Shown piece after piece: positions 31,109 to 43,000 of a stretch of 64,000 nucleotides of DNA. The position numbers and the translations under genes were made by a program. Every line of letters starts with the position of its first letter. Position 1 is the stretch's first letter. This DNA comes from Lotus japonicus (taxonomy: Eukaryota; Streptophyta; Magnoliopsida; Fabales; Fabaceae), in NCBI RefSeq assembly GCF_012489685.1, contig NC_080042.1, forward strand, positions 74,266,566 through 74,330,565. The letters are read 5' to 3'. Below the pieces are notes generated by a model, which had not been told where the DNA came from, made no database searches, and was given only the letters and a program-made list of their open reading frames with translations.

Positions 31109-31299
31109 GTTTTTTTTTTTACTTTGTATTTAGATTATAATCAAAAGTATTGTATTAATCCCAGTAGTGACTAAATAATTTTACTAGTGCAACTCATATA
31201 ATATTTATTTTATTATATTTTGATGCATGATTCTAACTGTGCGCTAAAATAAAAATCAGTTATTAGTGGGTCAAAAATCTATGCTAACAGGGTAAAAAC

Positions 31300-31899
31300 C
31301 AGGATGTGAAAATTATCCACACCCGTGGATACCCGCGGATAAAAACCCGTTATGGGTAAAATTACCCATGCCCACGGGTATCCACGGATTTATTTCATGG
31401 ATATTTTCACTATTCATTTATTAATGGGGCGGGTACGGATATTGATGTATCCATACTCACAGATATCCACCCGATATATAAAATACTAAAATATCTTTTA
31501 TATGTATATACATAGATGTATATTAAATATCTAATGAATTTGTGTTTGAGTTATAGTTCTCCTTCAAGTAAACTTATACAGTGGTAATGGTAAAAAGAAG
31601 CCCTTAGACCCAAAAAAGAGTAGAAAAGAAGTATTTTCCTTTACACATTGATTGACGGTAAAGTCCAATGTTAAATTTTATATTTAACATAATTTTCTTT
31701 TGAACAAATATATGTGAATTAATTTATGTTCATGGGTGTCGGGTGCCCATGGATATCCACGGATAGTTTAAAATCCGGTTAAAACCCACTAAATGGATAT
31801 TCATGTGGGTATGGATCGGGTATGAATATAAATTTTTACATGTGGAGCGGGTGGTGGGTATATACTATCCATGCTCACCCGTACCAATTGACATCCCTA
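31300..31899. mobile_element. Non-autonomous hAT-like element, 600 bp
   Basis: The terminal inverted ends are CAGGATGTGAAAAT at left and the complement of TAGGGATGTCAAT at right. The 8-bp flanks GTAAAAAC (31292-31299) and GTAAAATC (31900-31907) match at 7 of 8, as expected for an hAT target duplication. The interior repeats CCCGTGGATACCCGCGG / CCACGGATATCC-type words. There is no transposase. Confidence 0.75.
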
Positions 31900-31907
31900 G
31901 TAAAATC

Positions 31908-32205
31908 TGATGCTAAACTTGATCTAGTGTCAACTTTGAGTCGGACGCTAAAATCATTGTAACAATCTTTTTTAGCGTCATTTATAAAGTAAATGCTAAT
32001 ACGATTATATTCACTGGATAGGAAAATCGATGCTAATATATATTTTTAGCGTTGGTTTTATAGGCTATTGACACTAATTTATCGACTTTAACATGAGTCT
32101 AGTCAACACGAGTTACTAGCCATTAAAAATGTGTCAGTTTCCAATGACAGTTATAGACCGCCAAAAACTTTCTTGGCATAAAATAGTACGAGCTAGAATT
32201 ACTTA
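31908..32205. repeat. Degenerate repeat with GCGTC/GACGC words
   Basis: Words such as GACGCTAAA, TTTAGCGTC and TAGCGTTGG recur here and, more weakly, left of the hAT-like element (GCGCTAAAA near 31240). They resemble CACTA-type subterminal repeats, so the hAT-like element may sit inside an older transposon remnant. Confidence 0.35.
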
Positions 32206-33610
32206 TCACCCTCTGTAAACAAGATTGCATACAAAACCATTTGACTTATCACCACCTCGAATGAGCTTCTGATTTAACCTTAACAAGGCAGCATGCGAGT
32301 GGAAAGGAACATCTTGATTTTGCAACAACGTGAGGGAAACCATGGAATTCGTATGCACACACGCACTTGTCGAAAACCACACTCCCAACAGAGCCTTAGC
32401 CCATAAAGGATGGCCACAAGCTCTGCCTTAAGATTCTCCACCGTCCCAATATGGCCCGAGAAGCCCAGCCTCCACTCCCCGCCGACAACCCTGATGACAC
32501 CGCCAACTCCTGCACGCCTTGGGTTTCCTAAGGATGACCCATCAACATTCAAAGCTACCCAAATCTTTTGAAGGAGCTCGCCATGCCACCCGGCAAACCT
32601 CCAACAAAACCTGCGACCCCCACACCAGAATTTGAAAAACGAAAGTGGTAGGGGTGTACAAGGGACAGGTTGGGACGGGTTTTGGTTAACCCTAACCCGA
32701 CCCTAAATATTGACCGGGCCAATTCATAGACCCTAACCCGTCCCTAGACCCGAAGCAACCTGACATTATGCGGGTCCAATTTAGGACGGGTCTATATATG
32801 TAGGACGGGACCGGGTTGGGCCGAGAGACTTTAAGTCTATGATTATTTGATACTAATTGTAAAATTTAAAGATAATAACATATTAAAAGAGTTATAATTA
32901 GTTGGACATTTCAAAAAAAAAAGTTATAATTAGTTGGAACTATTTTTTTTGGAAGAAAGAACTTGAAATGATTAAATTCCTTCATAATCTATTGCACTTG
33001 AGAGGTTTACATTTTGTTTGATCTATATACACGTGTCACTCATTTTGTTTGATCATTCTTCACTTGTCTCACGTGTGCATAATACACACACATGATTTTC
33101 TCTTGTTAGAGCATGAAAGTGTCCATAGTTTGATCAACGAATTCATAAGGTAGATGTTAAACATTTTATTCTCATCCACATGGTAAGATAAATTTGAGGA
33201 CCATGTATCACATTATAATTATTATAACATTAAAATTTTATAAAATATATATGTGGGACGGGCCGGGTGACCCGAGTGTCAACCCAAACCCGACCCTACC
33301 CGAAGTCGGGTAACTCGAAGATCAACCCGAAACCGATCTCTTTTATTGATCGGGCCGGGTTGAACCCAGCCCTAAAGGCTTGGGCCGGGACGGATTGACG
33401 GGTAGGGTCGGGTCTTGTACGCTCCTAGAAAGTGGCACAATGCAACACTAATCGCCACATATCCTATACCTATTCCAACACCAATCTACAACATCTCCGC
33501 CAAATAAACCAAACATGAACCAAGAACTCCGTCCCTCTCGCTCGAGGAACAACCTCCATCCAGGCCACGAAGGTCACAACATGAAGGAAAGCAGCATCCC
33601 CTTGGGGCTT
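32206..33610 (-). pseudogene. LINE-type RNase H remnant, split by an hAT-like element
   Basis: On the minus strand, NVDGSSLGNPRRAGVGGVIR and then LKAELVAILYGLRLCWECGF match the plant RVT_3 RNase H domain. The frame shifts after about 65 residues and continues in another frame (LLQNQDVPFHSHAALLRLNQ). Upstream sequence of the same remnant (33436-33610, translation including VWFIWRRC) lies beyond an inserted element at 32649-33427. The first Asp and the Glu are present; the following Asp region is broken. Confidence 0.7.
32649..33427. mobile_element. Non-autonomous hAT-like element, 779 bp, inside the LINE remnant
   Basis: The ends TAGGGGTGTACAAG and complement TAGGAGCGTACAAG are inverted repeats. 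An exact 8-bp duplication GAAAGTGG flanks it (32641-32648 and 33428-33435). GGGTCGGGT/ACCCGACCC words repeat near both ends. No ORF. Confidence 0.85.
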
Positions 33611-34036
33611 GACCAAGAGTTTTTTTTTTTCACCTCCTAAGTGTTATATATGTGAATGTCATCCTAAATTAAAAGTTTTTATTTTTAAGAAATTAGATAA
33701 ACATAAAAAAGCAAAGTAAGAAAAATCAACTTAGGCCAATAAAAAATATATTTGGAAAAAAAAAACCATGATTTGTTCAGGGGTAGTACTAGTAGGGTCA
33801 CCGCGACGACAGACATCGAAGCTGCAGCAGAACCTGGTGTCCAATTACAAATTACAAATTACAATTAGATCCTTCTCTCAAATTCTGAACCTAACCTCGA
33901 ATTGAATCCACCTTCATCATTCTTCTCTGAATTTCATTTCATTTCATTTCATTTCCTCTCTTCTTCTTCTTCTTCTTCCTCTCGCAATCTAGTGATTGTG
34001 GAAGTGAAACCAGAAGAAGAAGAACGTGAATCAAAA
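33611..34036 (+). promoter_or_regulatory. Promoter and leader of the Furry-like gene
   Basis: The leader contains a (TTTCA)n and (TTC)n pyrimidine microsatellite at about 33934-33978, common in plant 5' leaders. No in-frame ATG precedes the chosen start. No TATA box is obvious, as is frequent for housekeeping genes. Confidence 0.5.
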
Positions 34037-37000
34037 ATGAAGGCAGGGAGTGCTGCCAAGTTGATCGTCGACGCTCTGCTTCAGCGCTTCCTCCCTCTCG
34101 CACGACGCCGTATCGAAACCGCTCAAGCTCAGGATGGCCAGTATCTGCGTCCATCTGATCCCGCTTACGAGCAAGTTCTCGATTCCCTCGCCATGATTGC
34201 TCGCCACACTCCTGTTCCTCTTCTTGAAGCTTTGTTGAGATGGAGAGAAAGGTACTTCTTCTTATTTTGCCCTAATCAATCAATTTTGGTGTGTTAAATT
34301 GTTCTCGCAATTTCGAGTCGAAAACCCTCACTACCAAGTACTGCATTCACTTAATTGCTTTGCTAAATGCTAACTCAGTTTGATTGTTTTAATTTCTTTG
34401 TAGTGAATCACCAAAGGGTGCTAATGATGCATCTACGTTCCAGAGAAAGGTTGGTTACATGTCCTTCGTTCTTCATGTTTCGGTTTTGATTAGGGTTAGT
34501 TAGTTAGGTTTCAGATCAGTGATTGATTGTGTGTTTTGTTTGTTGTTGTTGTTGTTGTTGGGTTCAGCTTGCGGTGGAGTGCATATTTTGCTCGGCTTGC
34601 ATTCGCTTCGTGGAGTGTTGTCCGCAAGAGGGGCTTACTGGTTTGTACTTTGTTTTGTTTGTAATTTGTTTGTTCAACACTTTGTGTGCTTTGCAATTTG
34701 TTGTCAGGATGAGTTTTTTACCCTTATGACGTTGCGGCTTTGTTCTTTTCTGCAGAGAAGCTGTGGTCTGGACTTGAAAATTTTGTTTTTGACTGGCTAA
34801 TCAATGCGGACAGGTAATGCTGTTATCAATGGAAATAGCTACTTTGAAAATGCTCATAGTTAATAATCTGTTTCTAGTATAACTGTTCTCCGTAAACTCC
34901 GGGGGGGAAGGGTCCCAAGTTCGGGTCCTGGATTAGCGTTAGAGTGGAGATGCTGGTCTCTTGATCCTCTTAGCTTCTTATAGGCTTTTCCATGGTCTCT
35001 TGTGTTACCACACGTGTTGCTATAATGATGTCGGTTATTACATATTTAAGTGGAGTATTGATTAGCTTAAATGTCTTCGGGGGTTACAGGCGGCTATTTA
35101 TTGTCGTCAGTTATGGCTTTCTTGACTCTCGGGTTTCTATTCGCTGGCCACGTGGTTCTCTAAACCATATATTCATAGTAAAAAGTGTCTCTTCGACCGG
35201 GTTATTGTAAGAGATAACTCGGGAGGTACAAAAACTATATATAACCGTTCCTTGAGCTATTGGGCATTTTTCATTCTGTGTCTGAATAGTATACTATAAC
35301 AGCCCCTTGAGCTATTGGGCATTTTTCACTTAACAGTTCCAATTTCTTGCTATGCTATTGCTCGTTTCCATGTAGAATGTTGCAGCTGTGTGAAGAAACA
35401 AAAGTTAAAATGTTAAATATGGACATCTGTTAATAAAATAAGAGCTTCGGGCAAGTTTTTCCGAGCTTTAAGATCGTAACTATTGCTTGTTGGAGTCTTC
35501 ATGTCTGTAATAGTTGTGTAGTCCTCGTGCAACTCTTCTTCTCATTTTGATTTTAGGGTGCTTAACATTGGGTGTGCTCAATGTAGTTTCAGAATCGAAA
35601 GTAAAAAGATTGTTGATTAATTTTCCATACTTTTATCCTCTTATTTATATATATGAAACTTTGGTGTGAACTTCTATTGCAGGGTTGTTAGTCAGGTTGA
35701 GTATCCCTCACTGGTTGATCTGAGGGGGCTTCTTCTGGACTTAGTTGCTCAACTCCTCGGTGCTCTATCACGTATCAGGTATCTTATTTATCACTGAGTT
35801 GTACTTGAAATCAACTGAGTATGATAAACAATTCTTTGACCATTATGAGGTTAAGACACATTTAATGATAAGACCATCATGTTAATCAAATTCATTTGCT
35901 TTTCATGCATGCACACAACTTTTCTAGGTTTGATGAATTATAAACTGAACTGACCTGATTTTATAAATTTGTTAGGATTACTATGTCATTTTCTTCTTGA
36001 TGACCTTTAAGTTTGATAATCTGTACTCATTTTTAAGGTGAGATATTGATCTCAGTTCTGACAAATGTAAGCTACTAGTTTTTGGAGAGGAATGCAATGT
36101 TTTATAGTTTATCCTTGAGTGAATTGTGCATGGACATTTCATGAACTTGAACCTTATACTGTTCCCCGTCTTTATTGGTTTTTGATGCCTTAAAACTAAC
36201 TCTGAATAAATATATGGCAAAAGATTCTACGCAAAAGAGAAATACTGGTATACTTACACCTAGGTGCCCTTATGAGATCAGAATCCCCTTCTATTACCTT
36301 TAGAGCTGGCTTTCCTTGTCAGAATAGCGAAATTGGTGCCTATCGGATTGACTTCTTATATGTGTATGCTTTTAATTGGGTCTTTCATGCTCTCTCTCTT
36401 ACATTCTATATTTGGGTTGCTACTTGCTATTGCCCTTTGGGCGCCTGACATTAATGTCGGCTTAGTTACAGTCTGTCAGAGAGCAGGGTGTATCTGAAAA
36501 CAAATAATCTATTCATTTACTGATTTAGAAGAAATGAATCGTGTACAACTGTACTTCTGTTCTCCAGTTCAGATGTGAAGTTATTCATTTTTTCTCCCTG
36601 TCTCCCTGAATAATATAGCTTTGTAATTTTACATGGTTACCTTTTGGTGTGTATGTAGTAACTTTTAAAATTTAATGGGTGCTTCTGCTTCTGATTATTT
36701 TGACTATGGTTCAGTTTAGTCATGGCTAAGAATATGAAATTTGGTCGTTAATGTCTTGCTCTGTGGCTCATCTACAAAACCTTATGTTATTTCATGGTAT
36801 TCCTATCTTGTTTTTGTAGGTTTAGTTCTGTTACAGAGCGGTTTTTCATGGAACTCAACACCCGTCGGATTGACACTAGTGCCGCTAGGAGTGAAACACT
36901 TAGTATCATTAATGGGATGCGCTACCTGAAGCTTGGGGTGTGTGTAAAAACTAAATGTTTTGTGGAATTACATGATATTGATATTAATTATAAGCTGCTT

Positions 37001-40000
37001 CTCAGGTTAAAACCGAGGGTGGATTGAATGCATCTGCCTCCTTTGTGGCAAAAGCAAATCCTTTAAACCGTGCTCCTCATAAACGGAAAAGTGAGCTCCA
37101 CCATGCTCTGTGCAATATGCTTTCAAACATCCTAGCGCCTCTTGCAGATGGTGGGAAAGGCCAGTGGCCACCTACTGGTGTAGAGCCAGCCCTCCAATTG
37201 TGGTTTGAAGCTGTTGGACGTATAAGACTTCAGCTCATGCATTGGATGGATAAACAGAACAAACACATTGCAGTAAGTGGTTGTCTTGCCAATTTTATTA
37301 TTTTTACTTGCCATCCAATGCCCAGTTCGAAAAAGGTTTTATATCATGATCATCTTGTCATTCAGGTTGGGTACCCATTGGTAACTATTCTTCTTTGTCT
37401 TGGGGATCCTCAAATATTCCACAACAACTTGAGTTCTCACATGGAGCAACTCTATAGACATCTCAGGGTAAGTTCAAACTTAACTCTCACATGCCTTGTT
37501 TACATCTTATCTTTATCATGGCAGACAATTAAATTTGCTGAGTTTATTATTTGGAGATTAAATGAGATTCGATCTTGAATATTAAACTGTAATATCTCAT
37601 AGCATGCATGATAAGTTGCTCATGCTTTACCTAAGTATCACCCATCATTTGTTAAACTTATTTTGGGTGAGAAAAGAAAGATAAAATATATATTTACAAA
37701 AGTTGATAATTCTTCTTCTTTAGTTTCCTTTCTTTATTCTTTCTTCTCCCGCTCTCTCTTGGGTTGGGGATCATTCTCTTAAAAATTTAGCACATTAGTG
37801 ATCAGTGGTAGAGCTTGGAGAAAAATCTGGGGGGGGGGGGGGTGATATAAGATTTCAATATATAAATTTAAATATTTTTTTCAGCAATACACACATATTC
37901 GTTCACATGAATATTGGAAACTTGTTATAAGTTACGTTAATAATCTTGGAAATTTGCTTCTCAATTATTCAATTTTTGGATTCTCTATATTTTTTCCCTT
38001 AAGATATCATTTTTTTTATTACTTAGAAGCCTTTCTCTAGAATTTTTTTTTAATCCTTTACTTTTTTTTATGATTAGTTTTATGAGAGAAATTTATCACA
38101 TTGTATATAGTTGTTTGTTTAAGGATACTGTTGTTATATTTTAAAGAAAAAAAGATGTTATTATGATTCATTTTGAGGTTGTGTGGTAGATGTACTAATA
38201 ATTAATAGTATAAACTATAAAGATTACCATCGAGAAGGTAAAGGTGGAGCCAGCTGGTTAAAAAAGAAATAATGTGAAAATATTACTAAAAAGGAAACAA
38301 GGAAGGTTCAAGACTTGTATCGACAGGTCGAGGCAATCACAATGACCACTAGGACACCGCGGGTTTTATCTTATACTTGCACCTTCTATATTTATGTAGT
38401 GTACACAAATACAAAAAAGCTTTTGATGAAACTCATTATATAAGCTTTTTCTTAAAAAGTTTGAGGGAGCCGTGGCTAATAAGATAGAACTGACTCAGTC
38501 AACTTAGAGGATGTCTCTCCCTCCCAATTCCAACTATGATTCTGCCTACCTCAACTCTCCTCACTCCCTGCTGTTATACCCTCTCCTTTCTCCTCACTCT
38601 CACACACGCACCCTCCTAGACTACTGCTACATCAGCACATAAGCAAGGCAGTTAGTGCTAGTGGGAATGAAATGTATTCCCTCTTGTATCCTTCCTAACA
38701 ACATTATCTAGGTCCGCATCAGGTATATGCTATGTTCAGGCTTTGGCCCAAAGCAATTTCACTTGGTTAATGATTAAATCAATTACTGGGTTGCTCTATG
38801 ATTTAAAGTATTTAGATAGGCTTTTTAAGTAATCCTAATTGTTCAGTCAAAGTCCTAAAGGATGTAGGCAAATTCATATTTGAATCATTCTGATAAAGGA
38901 CAAACACACAGTAGTGGAAAAAGGGAGCAAATGGAGGTAGGGGGCTGGAGCAATGCAATGGAGAATCCGGAGGGAGAAAAGGGAGAGGAGAAGAGAGATA
39001 TCTGATGAAAATTCATCTCAGTTCATAAAAAACGTAGGCCATCTACTAAAGTCTTCAACTACTTTGATTATTCAAATAGTCAACCCAACTATCACCTGAG
39101 ATACCTATGGATACCTCAAACATCATAACTTTCAAAACAGTCAAAATGGTATAATCCATATTCCTAATTTTTATATATCTTAAAGATTCCTAATTTGTAC
39201 AATACACCATCGTCCTCTTTTAGGGAGTTCTCAAATGCATTTAGTTCAAGGAATAGGCATGATGGAGAAGGACCATAAAGTGTCCTTTTCTTTCCCTGAT
39301 GAAAGTATGCAGATACTAGATATTTGCCTGAAGCTCTTAATATGTATAAGAGGGTAATCAGATTTCATAGCTACTTTATTATTTCTATCCATTATGATGT
39401 ACAATTATATAAAAAATCTAAAATCTATTCACTTGTTGGATCATGCAGGATAAAAACCATCGTTTCATGGCTTTGGATTGTCTTCATCGAGTTTTAAGGT
39501 TTTATTTGACTGTCCATGCATCTAACCAGGCCCCAAATCGTATTTGGGATTACTTAGACAGTGTAACATTGCAACTCTTAGCTGCTCTAAGGAAAGGAAT
39601 GCTTACTCAGGATGTCCAACATGATAAACTTGTTGAATTCTGTGTAACTATAGCTGAACATAACCTTGATTTTACCATGAACCATATGATACTAGAGTTG
39701 CTTAAGCAAGACAGCCCCAGTGAAGCAAAGGTTATTGGTCTTCGTGCATTGCTTGCCATTGTCATGCTGCCTTCAAGTCCGCATTTTGGTTTGGATATAT
39801 TTAAAGGTACAGTTAGTTATACACCTAGAATAATTGTATGGTTATATTTGACTGGGTCTATTTTCTGCAGTAAAACTTTACATTTCGTTGAATGAGCAGG
39901 TCATGGTATTGGTCACTACATTCCGAAAGTGAAAGCTGCCATTGAGTCAATATTAAGGTCATGTCATAAAACCTATAGTCAAGCACTTCTGACATCTTCA

Positions 40001-43000
40001 AGGACCACAATAGGTAATCCCTTGTCCTATTAAAAATCAAATTATTTCTTGTAAAACATGTTTTTTTCCTTAGGCCTTTGAGTTTAGTTTGTAAAGAATT
40101 CCACTTTGATTGTATGTTATTTAATGTGTTGAAGTCTACTGCAAGATGCCTCTTTATTTTATGATATACAAATAAATTTATGTGCGCATAAAAAATTCAA
40201 CTTAATAATTTATTTTGAGAAATATATGAAAAGATGATGGAGGCATTAAAAAGAGAAGATATTGGAGACAAGGAATGAGAACAGTGAGAAAAGTAGGGGC
40301 AGAAAATGGTATTATAAACAAATTATGATCCTTTAAATAAATTATTTAGAATAAATTATTTTACTTATATTTACCTCTATAGGCTTACAAGTTACCACCT
40401 TTATTTACTTAATTAGCAATTAAATGGTATATTCATGACAAATAACAGACTGAATATCTGAACTTTGTTGAAAGTTGGTTTCTTGACAGGGCATTTAAAA
40501 TTTATACAATCAAGTAGTCAATATTAGTGTATCTTGAGTACCTGAGAATGATAGTATCACTTAAAACCTTGCTAAGCCATTCTTCATAATAACAATCAAG
40601 CCACTCTGTTCTTCATAATTAATTAATTTTAGCAAATGCTTAAGTAGTTCTATGTATTGTTCACAATTCAAGCTTAAAGGGATGTTGTGTGAGTGAGAGT
40701 AGATGACTATTGACACATCTCCACATAGTTGCATAAGCTTTAGCTTTAGGGTTGATTTGGCTACAGTAATAGTTGCATTTCACCTTGATACTTGCTCCTT
40801 TTTTGTTTCAAGTTTTTTTTATAAAAATCATGCACCTAAGGCATTATCCATGATAGAATATTGGTATGCTAACATACTTGTTTCTTGATTTGTAAGGCTA
40901 CCTCTGTAAGTCATATTTTTTCTACATAGTAGTTTGTCTTGTGTATGGTGTCTAAGATTTGAGTTGAGTGTTCGTTTCTTCTTTTAATTTTGATTTATTT
41001 TTAAAACTTTTAGTGAATGAAAAGCATAACTTGTATAATTATATATATGGAATTGATTAAGTGCAAGTTACAATTGAAAAAAAAATGTTCAGATTTGAGG
41101 TCTTAAGGGCAATTAGTCTTTTACTTGAGTTATATGGGAAGTGTAGATATTCAGGTCTTCCTTCAGATATTATGCTTATTGGCATTGCAAAATATGATAG
41201 GATTTAAAATGATGGAAATTGAAAAGTAGAACTTATACGCGGTCTGAATTTCTTTCTTGTTCATTATTATTTGTCATACTTAGAATAATCTATATTTTCT
41301 TTACTGCTGAATATCTTCCTTCCGTCATGACACATTTAGAAGTAATATTTTGCAGATGCGGTGACCAAGGAAAAGTCTCAAGGGTATCTGTTCCGCTCTG
41401 TGCTAAAGTGCATCCCATATCTAATCGAAGAAGTTGGTCGAAGTGATAAAATTACTGAAATAATACCACAACATGGCATAAGCATTGACCCTGGTGTTCG
41501 TGAGGAAGCTGTGCAAGTACTAAACCGTATTGTGAAATACCTACCCCACCGTCGTTTTGCAGTAATGAAGGGCATGGCCAACTTCATATTAAGACTTCCT
41601 GATGAATTTCCTCTTCTCATTCAAACGTCATTAGGTCGCCTATTGGAACTCATGCGGTTTTGGAGATCTTGTTTAATAGACGATAGGATGCAACTTGATG
41701 CAGATGGAAACTCTCTGGGGCATGAAACTGAGAGATTCAGAAAGCCTACCTTCCCACAATCAGGCGAAGCAATTGAATTTCGTGCATCAGAAATTGATGC
41801 AGTTGGCCTCATATTCCTTAGTTCTGTTGATAGTCAAATTAGGCATACAGCATTAGAATTATTGCGTTGTGTTCGTGCGCTGAGGAATGATATTCGGGAC
41901 CTGACTATACAGGAGCAACCAAATCATATTTGGAAATATGAAGCTGAACCTATATTTATTATTGATGTTCTGGAAGAACATGGGGTACTCAAATTTCCCT
42001 TATATTTTATTTTATGTCAAAGTCAATTTTCTCAGAATGTTTTTCTTTGTCTTATTCTTGGCTACACTTTATCCTTTATTTTATTTATTTATTTATATTG
42101 AGGTTCAATCATGTCATATTGAGCCTTTTTTTCCTGAATAAAACTTCGAATATATGGGTATTACAGGATGAGATTGTTCAGAACTGCTACTGGGACTCAG
42201 GGCGACCATTTGATTTAAAACGAGAACCTGATGCCATTCCTCCTGAAGTGACTCTTCAATCTATAATTTTTGAGAGCCCAGACAAGAACAGGTGGGCTCG
42301 GTGTCTCAGTGAGTTAGTCAAGTATGCTGCTGAGCTTTGTCCAAGCTCCGTCCAAGAAGCAAAGTAAGTATGTGTTTCTTTTTCATTTTTCTGCCTTTGT
42401 TGAAGTCCAAGCTTCGAAGAACTAAGATATTTTAGTGAAAAATAATAGGCAACATGGACTGTAACTCATACACTTCTCCCCTCTTTTTTACTCACTTACC
42501 GCAAGGGATATAAATTGTCTTGGATTCCTTTTTGTGTTTTTTTTAGAGAATGCAAGGGTGGGGCAGCTGTGGCTTGCTTCCATGTAGCTGACCCCGCTTA
42601 GAGGAAAAAAGGCTTTATCAGTTGTATAATCTTAAAATTTTCATTCTAGCCATTTAATTAATTGTTGTGTGGTACTTGAGTTTTCTAGGGTAATGATTAA
42701 ACTAATGTTATAGTATTTTTACCAGTAACTTTCATGTTCATTATTTTAATAAAAATTGCACCGAATGATTCACGATTTTAATGGAGAAAAAGTATCTTTA
42801 CTCACTTATATTGCTCCTCCCTCCCCCATTTAGTCTGTTTCTAATTCCCTGGCCAAACTTTGTGATATCTCTTATTATGGGCAGGATAGAGGTTATGCAA
42901 CGTCTTACTCATATCACACCTTTTGAATTGGGTGGAAAAGCTCATCAATCACAGGATGTTGATAATAAACTGGACCAGTGGCTTATGTATGCCATGTTTG

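Noticed and set aside
34890..34980. B-box-like GTTCGGGTCCTGG in Furry intron 4
   Set aside because: No A box, A-tail or target duplication could be found, so a SINE could not be supported.
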